Made by a program: the position numbers and the translations under genes
Assembly (NCBI GenBank): GCA_021730105.1
Contig: CP072538.1
Location: 1,053,161 to 1,117,160, forward strand
DNA length: 64,000 nt
Source of the DNA: Candidatus Ruthia sp. Plio_17_S18
Lineage (GTDB): Bacteria; Pseudomonadota; Gammaproteobacteria; PS1; Pseudothioglobaceae
Reading direction: 5' to 3'
The notes under the pieces: model-generated
Told to the model about the DNA's origin: nothing
Database searches by the model: none
What the model saw: only the letters and a program-made list of their open reading frames with translations
Shown here: one piece after another, positions 18,260 through 28,084 of the stretch
Position numbering within the stretch: the first letter of the stretch is position 1
Layout: the number at the start of each line of letters is the position of its first letter

Positions 18260-18510
18260 TGTCAAACATAAAGAAACAACTAAAAGCCGCTATACAAATC
18301 GCCAGAAAAGCAGAAATTGAAGCTTTAATTGCGACTGAAAAAGCTCAAAAAGCTCTTAATAAGATAACAAAATTAAAAAAAGAGTTAGATGCACAACATA
18401 AAAAGTTAGTCAAAAAAATTAAGAAAAATAAAAAAGGCAACGATAAGAAAATAGAATACTTTTCTAAAAAGAAAGTGAAAAAAGCGAAGAAGAAGAAATC
18501 TTTAAAATAA
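18259..18510 (+). CDS. Lysine-rich small protein coupled to ppk2
   Basis: This 83-residue protein has 30 lysines. Residues 1-50 are predicted helical or coiled-coil with heptad-like Ala/Ile/Leu spacing (AIQIARKAEIEALIATEKAQ). The C terminus is a nearly pure cationic tail of Lys clusters. A strong ribosome-binding site (aaggagga) lies inside the ppk2 end, and the start shares the A of the ppk2 TAA. The family is not recognised; the tail resembles histone-like AlgP or H1-type tails. From context a role in binding polyphosphate or nucleic acid is plausible, but this is inference. Confidence 0.75.
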   Translation: MSNIKKQLKAAIQIARKAEIEALIATEKAQKALNKITKLKKELDAQHKKLVKKIKKNKKGNDKKIEYFSKKKVKKAKKKKSLK

Positions 18511-18528
18511 TTCCACTTTTCACCAATT

Positions 18529-18557
18529 TACAATGCCAATCATAAATTGGCATTGTA
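18529..18557 (+). terminator. Hairpin after the ppk2 operon
   Basis: A perfect 12-bp inverted repeat, TACAATGCCAAT and ATTGGCATTGTA, surrounds the loop CATAA and is followed by a T-rich stretch (ttctttct). It starts 19 bases after the lysine-rich gene. The missing clean T run makes it a weaker factor-independent terminator, and it may act mainly as an mRNA 3' end. Confidence 0.6.
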
Positions 18558-18604
18558 TTCTTTCTAAAATTAACCCACCAATAAGCAACTCAGTCTTGAT
18601 ATTG

Positions 18605-19063
18605 ACGTCTTTTTTAAGTAAATAAAGCAGCTATTGCTAACACAGCAATCATGCTTCATAAGACTAAAATTGACACCAAAAACTCAGAAGTACTAATACC
18701 CAAAAACCCTAGTCTGAAACTATATAATAAATTGGGTTGAATTTGAACATATCCTGCCAAAATTGTGACAATATTTCCATACTATAAAACATACCACCAA
18801 GATAAGCCATGGGCATCAAAATGAAAGTCGGAACAATAGAAATGTCATCAAACGATTGGACAAATATGGCATTATATAAACCCTGCCAATGAAAATAGGA
18901 CTGACGTGAGTAAAAAGGTAATTAACACAATGAGCATACTGTCTACTTTAAAATCAATAAAATCACACCAGGAATCATATAATGCAAATAATCCACACCT
19001 TGCATAAATGCAAGAGAATCTTAGAATATCTTTAACAACAATGGTTTTATAAGCAATCCACAT
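18605..19063 (-). pseudogene. ABC-2 type exporter permease, broken
   Basis: The gene starts at ATG 19063 inside TAATG, directly behind the ATPase remnant. It opens MWIAYKTIVVKDILRFS, the usual start of YadH-type ABC-2 permeases, then shifts frame. Hydrophobic pieces follow (VDSMLIVLITFLLTSVLFSL, then LGFLGISTSEFLVSILVL near 18.68 kb) in different frames with stops. The remnant is about 0.46 kb against roughly 0.75 kb for the family, so there is also an internal deletion. Confidence 0.65.
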
Positions 19064-19800
19064 TACGTCTCCTTGTTGGTTAGACACAAAAATAAGGTTT
19101 CTAAACGATTTTGCGTACTACGAATATGGTCCACATTAACGCCCTGCATGCTCAAGTTTTGCAATACATTGGTGATATGAACATCTGAGCCTATAAGGTA
19201 ACTTGCCATGAATAATCATCTAAGCGTTCGCATTTAAAATTATCAGTGGCTATTGTTTAAGGTGGTTTTGTTGAACTTTCCAAAATCAGTATCTGCTGGT
19301 CAACCTGTGACAACAACGCCTTCATACCGGTTTGCTTAATGACCCACTCCCTCATTTCAAATGGCGATATTACGACAAAGCGACTCAGCCTCTTCAAGAT
19401 AATTCGTGGTTAAAATAATGGTCATACCTTGATGATTAAGCTTACTCAAAAAACGCCACATTGAGCGACGTATCTCAACATCCACACCTGCAGTAGGATC
19501 GTCAAGAATTAATATTTTAGGTTGGTGAATAAGCGCCCTTGCCAACATCAAACGACGCTTCATACCACCTGACTCTGATTGGCATGGCTGTTTTGGTTAA
19601 AGCCCAATACCTCAATATTGCCTGAAGTTTTATTAAGCAGCCCGCAAATAATACCAATAACTATTGTTTTTCCTGCGCCATTACTACCCAGTAGTGCAAA
19701 AAAAATCACCCTGCTCAACACGAAGATCAATGCCTTTTAGTGCTTTCAATTGATTGGCATAGGTTTTTTTTAAACCTTGAATGAGCAGTGCAGCCGACAT
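19063..19800 (-). pseudogene. ABC-2 type exporter ATP-binding protein, broken
   Basis: The gene starts at ATG 19800 with a frame reading ALLIQGLKKTYANQLKALKG. A shift follows, then a Walker A region (GSNGAGKTIVIGIICGLL), then ESGGMKRRLMLARALIHQPK and the Walker B ILILDDPTAGV. Further traces run to VNVDHIRSTQNRLETLF and end at TAATG, coupled to the permease. This is the YadG-type multidrug/polysaccharide exporter ATPase. At least three shifts kill it, and both halves of the transporter are dead. Confidence 0.8.
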
Positions 19801-19922
19801 AATGAATACAACCTATAAAAAAATAGAATAAAAAATCAAAACATTTTAACATTTATCCCCTTTTATTGGCTATTTTTGCGATAATTACCCACTTTAAATT
19901 GTTTTCTAAACATGCAAAACTT

Positions 19923-21458
19923 ATGACAAACATAAAAAATATAGCACTACCTGATATTGGTGATTTTGATGAAGTTGAAATAATTGAGATTTTAGTGAAT
20001 GTTGGCGACAAAATAGGAGCTGATGACAGCATAATTACCTTGGAAAGCGACAAGGCCTCTATGGAAATCCCAAGCCCTTGTGCAGGCATTGTCACAAAAA
20101 TTAACATCAATATTGGCGACAAAATTAAACAAAATGATGTCATTTTGAGCGTTGAAAGTGAAAATGATGACCTTCAAAATACTAGCCAAAGCGCCAAAAC
20201 TGAACATTCTGAGCCACAAATCGTACCCGTTGTTGTACCTGATATTGGTGATTTTTATGAGGTTGAAGTGATTGAAATTTTAGTCAGTGCGGGTGATGAA
20301 TTGTCTATAGAGGACAGTATAGTCACTTTAGAAAGCGATAAAGCCTCAATGGAAATCCCAACACCAGTTGCAGGCAAGGTTATTGATATTAATGTTGCAC
20401 TAGGCGATAAAATCTCTTTAGGCGCATTAATTCTTAACATTGAAAGTACAGGTATAGAAAAAGCGCCCGAAACACCTATCGAAACTAAAACACAAAGCCA
20501 CGCATCCGTACCGATGCCAACCCCTAATACACCAACACCCATCACAACAAACGCTAATCAAGCAATCTCAACACTACCCAAAGGTAATTCACACGCCTCA
20601 CCTTCTATTCGTAAACTGGCTAGAGAACTGGGTGTTGATTTATCATCTATCACTGGTACAGGGCAAAAAGGTAGAATTTTAGAGGCTAACCTTAAAGGAT
20701 ATGTTAAACAAATAATGACCTCTGGCAATTTAGGCGGTGCTATTCCTAAAACACCAGTGATTGATTTTTCAAAATTTGGCGACACTGAAACACTAGCACT
20801 ATCCAGAATTAATAGATTATCAGGCAAGCACTTAACTGCCTGCTGGCTAAACATCCCTCACGTTACCCAGTTTGATGAAGTCAATATTAATCAAATGGAG
20901 GCGTACCGACAAGAGCAAAAAGCCAACGGTGTTAAACTTACTCCCCTAGTTTTTATCATGAAAGCATTGGTTCAAACGCTAAAAAATCACCCGCGTTTTA
21001 ATGCCTCACTTGATGAGTCAGGTGAAAATTTGATTATTAAAAAGTATTTCAACCTAGGCATTGCAATGGACACACCAAAAGGCTTAGTTGTGCCCGTTAT
21101 TCGTGATGTTGAGCACAAAACCTTAGCTGATTTGGCTAAAGAGCTCTTTGAAACTTCAAAAAATGCACGAGAAGGCAAACTAAGACCTGCTGATATGCAA
21201 GGCGCAGGTTTGACCATTTCCAGCTTAGGTGGTATTGGTGGTACGCAATTTACGCCCATTGTCAATGCGCCAGAAGTGGCTATTTTAGGCGTATCACGCT
21301 CATATTTCAAGCCCGCTTGGGATGGTGAAAATTTCATCCCCACTTTAACATTGCCACTGGCACTATCCTATGACCATCGCGTGATTGACGGTGCACAAGG
21401 AGGACGATTTATGGCGGAGTTAAACCACACTTTGCAAGACATAAGGGGGATTGTATGA
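19923..21458 (+). CDS. aceF: Pyruvate dehydrogenase E2, dihydrolipoyllysine acetyltransferase
   Basis: AceF is the core of the pyruvate dehydrogenase complex. It carries acetyl groups on lipoyl arms and makes acetyl-CoA. The chosen start, ATG 19923 (MTNIKNIALPDIGDF), gives 511 residues. There are two lipoyl domains (about 5-78 and 100-175), each with lipoyl-Lys in ESDKASMEIP. A Pro/Thr linker follows, then the peripheral subunit-binding domain SPSIRKLARELGVDL, and the catalytic domain with FTPIVNAPEVAILGVSRS and the active-site DHRVIDGA. It overlaps lpdA by 4 bases. The E1 gene aceE, usually just upstream, is missing here. Confidence 0.93.
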   Translation: MTNIKNIALPDIGDFDEVEIIEILVNVGDKIGADDSIITLESDKASMEIPSPCAGIVTKININIGDKIKQNDVILSVESENDDLQNTSQSAKTEHSEPQIVPVVVPDIGDFYEVEVIEILVSAGDELSIEDSIVTLESDKASMEIPTPVAGKVIDINVALGDKISLGALILNIESTGIEKAPETPIETKTQSHASVPMPTPNTPTPITTNANQAISTLPKGNSHASPSIRKLARELGVDLSSITGTGQKGRILEANLKGYVKQIMTSGNLGGAIPKTPVIDFSKFGDTETLALSRINRLSGKHLTACWLNIPHVTQFDEVNINQMEAYRQEQKANGVKLTPLVFIMKALVQTLKNHPRFNASLDESGENLIIKKYFNLGIAMDTPKGLVVPVIRDVEHKTLADLAKELFETSKNAREGKLRPADMQGAGLTISSLGGIGGTQFTPIVNAPEVAILGVSRSYFKPAWDGENFIPTLTLPLALSYDHRVIDGAQGGRFMAELNHTLQDIRGIV

Positions 21459-22864
21459 TTATAAAAACTCAAGTTGTTGTTATCGGTTCTGGTCCTGGTG
21501 GTTATACAGCTGCATTTCGAGCGGCTGATTTAGGCAAACAAGTGACGCTAATTGAACGTTATGATGTTTTAGGTGGTGTGTGCCTAAATGTTGGCTGTAT
21601 CCCTTCTAAAGCACTACTTCATACAGCTCAAATCATCAATGAGGCAAAAGAAGCCTCACATCTAGGTGTTACGTTCAATAAACCAGACATTAACATTGAT
21701 GACGTGCGCACAAATAAAACCAACATTGTTGCTAAATTAACAAGTGGCATCAAAGCCTTGGCAAAAGCAAGAAAGGTTGATGTTATAACGGGCTATGGTA
21801 AGTTCATCTCAGCCAATCAACTTGCAATCGAACATAGCTACGATATCATTGAATTTGAACAATGTATTATTGCCGTAGGTTCACGCGTTACTAAAGTTCC
21901 CGCCTTTCCGTTTGATGATACTCGCGTGATGGACTCAACAGATGCGCTAGATTTAACCAACATACCCAAGCGCTTGCTTGTTGTTGGTGGTGGCATTATC
22001 GGCCTAGAAATGGCAACGGTATATCACGCACTGGGTAGTGAAATATCAATTGTTGAATTATCAGACCAACTCATTGCCAGTGCTGACAAAGACATTGTCA
22101 ATCCACTATTTAGGCGTATTAAAAAACAATACGCCAATATTTTTCTAAACACCAAAGTAACCAGTATGGACGTGCTAGACGAAGGCATTAAAGTTGGTTT
22201 TGAAAGCAAAAATGCCCCAGAATTTGACACCTTTGATAAGGTGCTAGTTGCCATTGGTCGCAATCCTAATGGCAAATTAATCGATTGCGAAAAAGCAGGT
22301 GTTGCAGTAAACGATTGGGGCTTTATACCCACAGATAAACAAATGAAAACTAACGTTCAAAACATCTACGCCATCGGCGATATTGTCGGACAACCCATGC
22401 TCGCCCACAAAGCCGTACACGAAGCCAAAGTCGCAGCAGAAGTTATTTGTGGGCACAAATCAGGCTTTGATGCGCTCACCATCCCATCCGTTGCCTACAC
22501 CGATCCAGAAGTCGCCTGGACAGGCAAAACCGAAAAAGAACTCAAAGCTGAAGGTATTGCTTATGAAAAAGGTGTATTCCCTTGGGCAGCTTCAGGCCGT
22601 AGTTTAAGTATTGGCAGGTCTGAAGGCATGACCAAAGGCTTATTTGATGCAAAAACAGATAAAATCTTAGGCATGGGTATTTGTGGTACCAATGCAGGTG
22701 AGTTAATTGCTGAAGCAACACTTGCCATTGAAATGGGTTGCGATATGGATGATATCGCACTCACCATCCATGCCCACCCAACCTTAAGTGAAACCACCGC
22801 CTTTGCAACTGAAATGGCACAGGGTACAATTACAGATTTATTATCGCTGAAAAAGAAAAAATAG
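21455..22864 (+). CDS. lpdA: Dihydrolipoamide dehydrogenase (E3)
   Basis: This flavoprotein reoxidises the lipoyl arms of E2 with NAD. The FAD motif is VIGSGPGGYTAA and the redox disulfide is C43/C48 in GGVCLNVGCIPSK. The NAD motif is VVGGGIIGLEMA, and the C-terminal catalytic His-Glu pair lies in HAHPTLSETTAF. At 469 residues it is full length. Its ATG overlaps the aceF stop as ATGA, so E2 and E3 are made together. Confidence 0.96.
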   Translation: MIIKTQVVVIGSGPGGYTAAFRAADLGKQVTLIERYDVLGGVCLNVGCIPSKALLHTAQIINEAKEASHLGVTFNKPDINIDDVRTNKTNIVAKLTSGIKALAKARKVDVITGYGKFISANQLAIEHSYDIIEFEQCIIAVGSRVTKVPAFPFDDTRVMDSTDALDLTNIPKRLLVVGGGIIGLEMATVYHALGSEISIVELSDQLIASADKDIVNPLFRRIKKQYANIFLNTKVTSMDVLDEGIKVGFESKNAPEFDTFDKVLVAIGRNPNGKLIDCEKAGVAVNDWGFIPTDKQMKTNVQNIYAIGDIVGQPMLAHKAVHEAKVAAEVICGHKSGFDALTIPSVAYTDPEVAWTGKTEKELKAEGIAYEKGVFPWAASGRSLSIGRSEGMTKGLFDAKTDKILGMGICGTNAGELIAEATLAIEMGCDMDDIALTIHAHPTLSETTAFATEMAQGTITDLLSLKKKK

Positions 22865-22873
22865 GAAAAGATT

Positions 22874-23527
22874 ATGAATACAGCACAAGCAAGAAAAAAC
22901 GCCATTGAGCAGCAAATTCGCCCCTGGGGTGGGTTAAATTATATTGCTAATAACGCACTTAAAGATACACCAAGAGAAGATTTTGTACCAGAGAAATATA
23001 AAAACCTTACCTTTGCAGATATTGAAATTCCGCTGACCAATAAAGCAAAAATGCTTTTTCCAAAGATTGAAGGGCGCTTATTGGATGCGCTTAATATTCA
23101 AAAACATGAAACTGTGCTAGAAGTGGGTACGGGTAGTGGCTATTTAACGGCCGTTTTGTCAAAATTATGCAAATCTGTAATCAGTATTGAAATTGATGAG
23201 ACGCTTAGTCATAGCGCCCAAGAAAAAATTAATGCACTGGGTATTGATAATGTTAATTTAAAAATAGGGGATGTTTCAAAGGGTTGGCATTCTGATGATT
23301 TTTTTGATGTGGTTATTGTTGGTAGTTCTGTACCTAAAATTACAGGTCGTTACTTTCACTTATTAAATGTAGGCGGTAGAATCTTTGTTATTGAAGGTTC
23401 TGGTAATATCATGAGTGCAAAATTGATTACTCGTATTAGTGAGCATAAATGGGATACAAAATCCTTATTTGAAACACAATTAGACCCCATGCAAGGATTA
23501 GAGTCATCAGCCAATTTTGAGTTTTAA
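22874..23527 (+). CDS. Protein-L-isoaspartate O-methyltransferase family protein
   Basis: This 217-residue SAM-dependent methyltransferase belongs to the PCMT family. Motif I is VLEVGTGSGYLTAVL, with the acidic ribose-binding segment SIEID and later VIVGSSVPKI. The N-terminal REDFVPEKYK is the usual PCMT start. Whether it repairs isoaspartate is uncertain, because shorter marine homologues often sit beside export genes. Here the RND-type exporter starts 3 bases after it. It follows lpdA by 9 bases, so it may be read from the aceF promoter. Confidence 0.8.
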   Translation: MNTAQARKNAIEQQIRPWGGLNYIANNALKDTPREDFVPEKYKNLTFADIEIPLTNKAKMLFPKIEGRLLDALNIQKHETVLEVGTGSGYLTAVLSKLCKSVISIEIDETLSHSAQEKINALGIDNVNLKIGDVSKGWHSDDFFDVVIVGSSVPKITGRYFHLLNVGGRIFVIEGSGNIMSAKLITRISEHKWDTKSLFETQLDPMQGLESSANFEF

Positions 23528-23530
23528 AAC

Positions 23531-25912
23531 ATGAATGTGTTTTTTAACTTTGTTCTAAAAAAAGCCTTATTAGGGCTTGCACTTTTGTCACTAGTTGCTG
23601 TATTTTTTATTGCTCAAATTCCTGATTTTCAACTGGATGCCTCCTCAGATTCTTTAGTGCTAGAAGGTAATGAAAACCTACGTTACTACCAAAGTATTAA
23701 AAAAAATTATGGGTCTGATGATTATTTGGTTATTTCTTATCAGGTTGAAGACAATTTACTAGCACCTGAACAACTCAAGCACCTTAGAAAATTTAGACAA
23801 GATTTAACCAAAATTAACCAAGTCAAGTCGGTAACGACCATTCTAGACGTGCCACTCTTTAGATCACCGCCCTTATTTTTAGCAGATTTAGCTAGTGAAA
23901 GTATTAGTATTGATAATGGCAATGCTAACTTAACTTTAGCCAATGATGAATTTAAAAATTCACCTTTATATGCTAATAATTTAGTCAGCAAAGATGGCAA
24001 GACAACTGCTGTTTTAGTGGCACTAAAAGACAATCAAAAGTTCAAAGAATTACGTGAAAGTCGTGACAAAATGCGTATTCAAAGGGCTAATAATACATTG
24101 CCAGATGACCAGCAATTAAAACTTAAAATTATCGAAAAGCAAATTTTAAAAAATGCCACTGCCCAGAGTGAATTACAAGCGCAAACCATTGGCCAAATTA
24201 GAACCATTATTGGCCAATATTCAGACAAGGCTCACCTATTTTTAGGAGGTCTGCCTATGATTACCACTGACATTGTGGCTTATATTAGTAGTGATTTGAT
24301 TATATTTAGCTTGGCAGTTATTGGGCTAATGAGTTTAATCTTGTTGATTATTTTCAGAAGCATTCGCTGGGTCATTATGCCAATTGGCATTAGTATTGTT
24401 AGCGCGCTTATCATGACGGGTGTTTTGGCTTATTTGGGTTGGAAAGTGACCGTTATTTCATCTAACTTTTTTTCATTATTACTGGTGATGACACTTTCTG
24501 TGGTTATACATCTCGTGATTAGATATAGAGAAATCGCCCAACTCAATCCAGATCTTGACTCAAACCAACTCATTAAAGACACTTTGTCACAAATGTTTAA
24601 GCCTTGTCTTTTTACAACTTTAACCACGTTTGTAGCTTTTGGTTCTTTACTTATTAGTGGTATAAGACCAGTGATTGATTTTGGCTGGATGATGTCAATT
24701 GGTGTCACCATTGCCTTAATATTGTCATTTCTTGCTTTTCCAATGATCATGAGTTTATTACCAAAAGCAAAAATTGCAAAACACAAAACTGAGCTAAGTG
24801 TCACTACTTCATTGGCTCAGTTTGTGGAAAAATTTGGCAATCATTTGTTGATAGTATTGATAATATTTGTGATAGGTGCTGGATTTGGGGTTAGTAAACT
24901 TAGTGTTGAAAATAGTTTTATTGATTATTTTAAAAAAGACACAGAAATCAACCAAGGCTTAACCTTAATTGATAAAAAACTAGGTGGCACCATTTCGCTG
25001 GAAATTATTTTTGATGATTTGGCAGAAGACTATTGGTTTGATGAAGATTTGCGCGATGAGATACATGAGGTTCATCAATATCTTGATTCTTTGGAAGAAA
25101 CTGGCAAGGTTTTGTCAATTGACATCTTGATGCAACTTTTAACCCAAGCCAATGATGGTGAGGCACTTAATGGATTTTTCTTAAACATTGTCCGTTCTCA
25201 ACTACCTGAAAGTGCTAAAACAAAAGTGTTGTACCCTTATTTATCTGAGGACAGCGGACAACTCAGAATGGTTATCCGCATTCAAGAAACTAATAAAGGA
25301 TTAAAACGCAATGAGTTGATTGATAAAATTCAACGCCATATTTCTACCAACCTTGGATTGAATACAGACAATTTTCATTTAAGTGGCATGTTAGTTTTGT
25401 ATAACAACATGCTACAAAGTTTATTTGATTCGCAAATCAAGACCATTGTCGTGGTATTTATAATGATTTTTATTATGTTTTTATTTATTTTCAAATCGAT
25501 TAGTTTGTCCATTCTTGCGCTAATTCCAAACACCTTGCCGTCACTTTTTATTCTTGGCATTATGGGACTATTGAACATTCCACTGGATTTAATGACCATC
25601 ACCATTTCAGCGATTGCCATTGGCATTGGCGTTGACAATGCCATTCACTACATTCACCGTTTTAAGGATGAATTTAAAAAAGATAAGGATTATATGGCAA
25701 CAATGTATCGATCTCATGCCAGTATTGGTTTGGCAATATTTTATACGTCAATTACGGTAACAATGGGCTTTTTAATTTTAGTCCTGTCTAACTTTATACC
25801 CAGTATTTACTTTGGCGTATTTACTGCCATTGCAATGCTCAGTGCGCTACTTGCTAATTTAACTTTACTGCCTAAATTAATACTCATGGTAAAGCCAAAA
25901 ATCAACCCATAA
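23531..25912 (+). CDS. RND/MMPL-superfamily membrane exporter
   Basis: This 793-residue protein has two repeats, each a single membrane helix, a large periplasmic domain and a block of five helices. The first helix is ALLGLALLSLVAVFFIAQI. The first block is around residues 255-400 and the second around 630-785. IGIGVDNAIHYIHRFKDEF is the RND helix-4 motif with its acidic residue. No membrane-fusion or outer-membrane partner is adjacent. It resembles the HpnN/MMPL lipid-exporter branch more than AcrB, being shorter and two-lobed. The substrate is unknown and may be a lipid. Confidence 0.8.
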   Translation: MNVFFNFVLKKALLGLALLSLVAVFFIAQIPDFQLDASSDSLVLEGNENLRYYQSIKKNYGSDDYLVISYQVEDNLLAPEQLKHLRKFRQDLTKINQVKSVTTILDVPLFRSPPLFLADLASESISIDNGNANLTLANDEFKNSPLYANNLVSKDGKTTAVLVALKDNQKFKELRESRDKMRIQRANNTLPDDQQLKLKIIEKQILKNATAQSELQAQTIGQIRTIIGQYSDKAHLFLGGLPMITTDIVAYISSDLIIFSLAVIGLMSLILLIIFRSIRWVIMPIGISIVSALIMTGVLAYLGWKVTVISSNFFSLLLVMTLSVVIHLVIRYREIAQLNPDLDSNQLIKDTLSQMFKPCLFTTLTTFVAFGSLLISGIRPVIDFGWMMSIGVTIALILSFLAFPMIMSLLPKAKIAKHKTELSVTTSLAQFVEKFGNHLLIVLIIFVIGAGFGVSKLSVENSFIDYFKKDTEINQGLTLIDKKLGGTISLEIIFDDLAEDYWFDEDLRDEIHEVHQYLDSLEETGKVLSIDILMQLLTQANDGEALNGFFLNIVRSQLPESAKTKVLYPYLSEDSGQLRMVIRIQETNKGLKRNELIDKIQRHISTNLGLNTDNFHLSGMLVLYNNMLQSLFDSQIKTIVVVFIMIFIMFLFIFKSISLSILALIPNTLPSLFILGIMGLLNIPLDLMTITISAIAIGIGVDNAIHYIHRFKDEFKKDKDYMATMYRSHASIGLAIFYTSITVTMGFLILVLSNFIPSIYFGVFTAIAMLSALLANLTLLPKLILMVKPKINP

Positions 25913-25970
25913 GGTGCTAACGAATTAAAAAAGATTATGCTAGTAGTGTTCATTTATCGTTAATACCCCC

Positions 25971-27527
25971 ATGCCAAAACAACATCATTTTGACGTTCTA
26001 ATCATCGGTACAGGTAGTGCAGGATTAATGAGTGCACTACAATTATCAGATAATTTAAACATTGCATTGATTGCCAAAGATAAACTATTAGAAGGCAGCT
26101 CATACTATGCACAAGGTGGTATATCTGCCGTGCTAGATATCAATGATAACTTTAGCACTCACACGCAAGACACCTTGTCAACTGCAAAAGGCTTGGGTGA
26201 TAAAGCTGCCATCCGCTTTATGGTTGAAAATGCACCCAAAGCCATTGCCTCATTAGAACGCTCAGGTGTTGAATTTACCAAAAATAAAGAAGCGTATCAT
26301 CTAACGACTGAAGGTGGTCATAGCCATAGAAGAGTGGCTCATGTTGTTGATAAAACAGGACAATCAATCCAAATAAACTTACTCAAAAGCGTTAAAGAAA
26401 AAAACAACATAACACTTTTTGAAAACTATATTGCCGTTGATTTATTAATCAAATCCAACGGCTGCTATGGTGCTTATATCCTTAATAAAAACAGCCACCA
26501 AGTTGAAAGTTTTATCTCCCATAAAACCATTATTGCCACAGGTGGCGCATCAAAGGTTTATCTTTATACTTCCAATCCAGACACATCAACGGGTGATGGC
26601 GTTGCCATGGCGTATCGAGCAAAATGCGTGATTACTAATATGGAATTTACTCAGTTCCACCCTACCTGCCTTTACCATCCACACGCAAAATCTTTTTTAA
26701 TCACCGAAGCACTTCGCGGCGAAGGTGGCAAATTAGTTTTGCCAAATGGTCAAGCCTTTATGCATGAATTTGATAGTCGAGAAGAGCTTGCGCCACGTGA
26801 TATTGTTGCTCGTGCAATTGATGCGCAAATAAAAACCCATGGACTTGATTGTGTTTATTTAGACATTTCATTTAAAGACAAAAACTGGATCAAACAACAC
26901 TTCCCAACCATTTACAAAAAGTGTCAATCACTTGGTATTGATATCTCTATAGATGACATTCCTGTTGTGCCTGCAGCTCATTACACTTGTGGCGGTGTAC
27001 AAACCAATCTTGATGGTCAAACCAATGTGAGTAATCTATATGCTGTTGGAGAGGTGGCATATACAGGCGTGCATGGCGCTAATCGTATGGCGAGTAATTC
27101 TTTATTAGAATGCGTGGTATTTGCCAAATCTTGTGCCAACCATATCAACCAACAATCAATAACATTAACGTATAAAAAATTTAGCCAGTGGTATGCCTTC
27201 AAAGCAGCGCCTTCAAAAGAAAAAGTGGTAGTATCGCACTTATGGGATGAAATTCGCCGTATTATGTGGAATTTTGTTGGCATTGTACGCTCTAACAAAC
27301 GCTTAAAATATGCACAGCACCGCCTAGACCAAATTCAAGCAGAGGTGAACGATTATTACAAACTTTATTTAATTTCTAGTGATTTAATTGAGTTAAGAAA
27401 CCTTGTTCAAACCGCACAATTAATTGTTCAATCTGCAATTTCCAGAACAGAAAGCAGAGGATTGCATTACAATGAGGACTATCCACAACAAGCAAAGCAA
27501 GCAACTAACACCATAATTAAAAAATAA
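25971..27527 (+). CDS. nadB: L-aspartate oxidase
   Basis: NadB oxidises aspartate to iminoaspartate, the first step of de novo NAD synthesis. The FAD motif IIGTGSAGLMSA is at residues 11-22. SSYYAQGGISAVL, HRRVAHVVDKTG and HYTCGGVQTN are family signatures, and EFTQFHPTCL and RGEGGKLVL contain active-site residues. At 518 residues it is full length. Its TAA shares a base with the def start (TAATG), so def is coupled to it. Confidence 0.95.
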   Translation: MPKQHHFDVLIIGTGSAGLMSALQLSDNLNIALIAKDKLLEGSSYYAQGGISAVLDINDNFSTHTQDTLSTAKGLGDKAAIRFMVENAPKAIASLERSGVEFTKNKEAYHLTTEGGHSHRRVAHVVDKTGQSIQINLLKSVKEKNNITLFENYIAVDLLIKSNGCYGAYILNKNSHQVESFISHKTIIATGGASKVYLYTSNPDTSTGDGVAMAYRAKCVITNMEFTQFHPTCLYHPHAKSFLITEALRGEGGKLVLPNGQAFMHEFDSREELAPRDIVARAIDAQIKTHGLDCVYLDISFKDKNWIKQHFPTIYKKCQSLGIDISIDDIPVVPAAHYTCGGVQTNLDGQTNVSNLYAVGEVAYTGVHGANRMASNSLLECVVFAKSCANHINQQSITLTYKKFSQWYAFKAAPSKEKVVVSHLWDEIRRIMWNFVGIVRSNKRLKYAQHRLDQIQAEVNDYYKLYLISSDLIELRNLVQTAQLIVQSAISRTESRGLHYNEDYPQQAKQATNTIIKK

Positions 27528-28081
27528 TGATTCTACCCATCTTAAACTACCCTGATAAACGCCTAAGAACCAAAGCCAAACATGTGAACGTGGTTGATGA
27601 AACTATACAAACTTTAATTAAAGACATGTTTGAAACCATGTACGCCAAAGATGGTATCGGCTTGGCTGCCACTCAAGTTGACCAACATTTACAAGTGATG
27701 GTAGTTGATATGCCAGACTCGCAAGATGACTATCAATTATTATTAAAAAATCGTCAAGATGAATCACACAAACAACCACCAAAGCATCACCCTTTGTGTT
27801 TTATTAACCCAAAAATTAAAGAAAAAAATGGGCAAGAAAAACACACTGAAGGCTGCTTATCTGTGCCATATTTTCAAGCAGAAGTGCAACGCGCCAATCA
27901 TATTAAAGTTGAAGCGCTCAACGAAAAAGGCGAGGTATTTACCTTGCAAGCAACTGGTCTACTTGCTATTTGTATCCAGCATGAACTAGATCATTTAAAG
28001 GGCATTTTGTTTGTTGATTATTTGTCCAAACTCAAACAAGAACGCCTACTAGAAAAAACAAAAAAGATGACTAATGGCTAA
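27527..28081 (+). CDS. def: Peptide deformylase
   Basis: Def removes the formyl group from the initiator methionine of new proteins. All three motifs are intact: GIGLAATQ, EGCLSVP with the metal Cys, and QHELDHLKG (HExxH). At 184 residues it is slightly longer than E. coli Def, owing to a His/Gln/Lys-rich insert between the first two motifs (NRQDESHKQPPKHHP). It overlaps nadB by one base and is followed 3 bases later by the broken dusB gene. The usual partner fmt is not adjacent. Confidence 0.96.
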   Translation: MILPILNYPDKRLRTKAKHVNVVDETIQTLIKDMFETMYAKDGIGLAATQVDQHLQVMVVDMPDSQDDYQLLLKNRQDESHKQPPKHHPLCFINPKIKEKNGQEKHTEGCLSVPYFQAEVQRANHIKVEALNEKGEVFTLQATGLLAICIQHELDHLKGILFVDYLSKLKQERLLEKTKKMTNG

Positions 28082-28084
28082 TCT

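Noticed and set aside
20005-20365. Direct repeat inside aceF (two copies of the lipoyl-Lys region)
   Set aside because: This is the normal double lipoyl domain of E2 and not a DNA-level repeat, since the copies differ at many bases.
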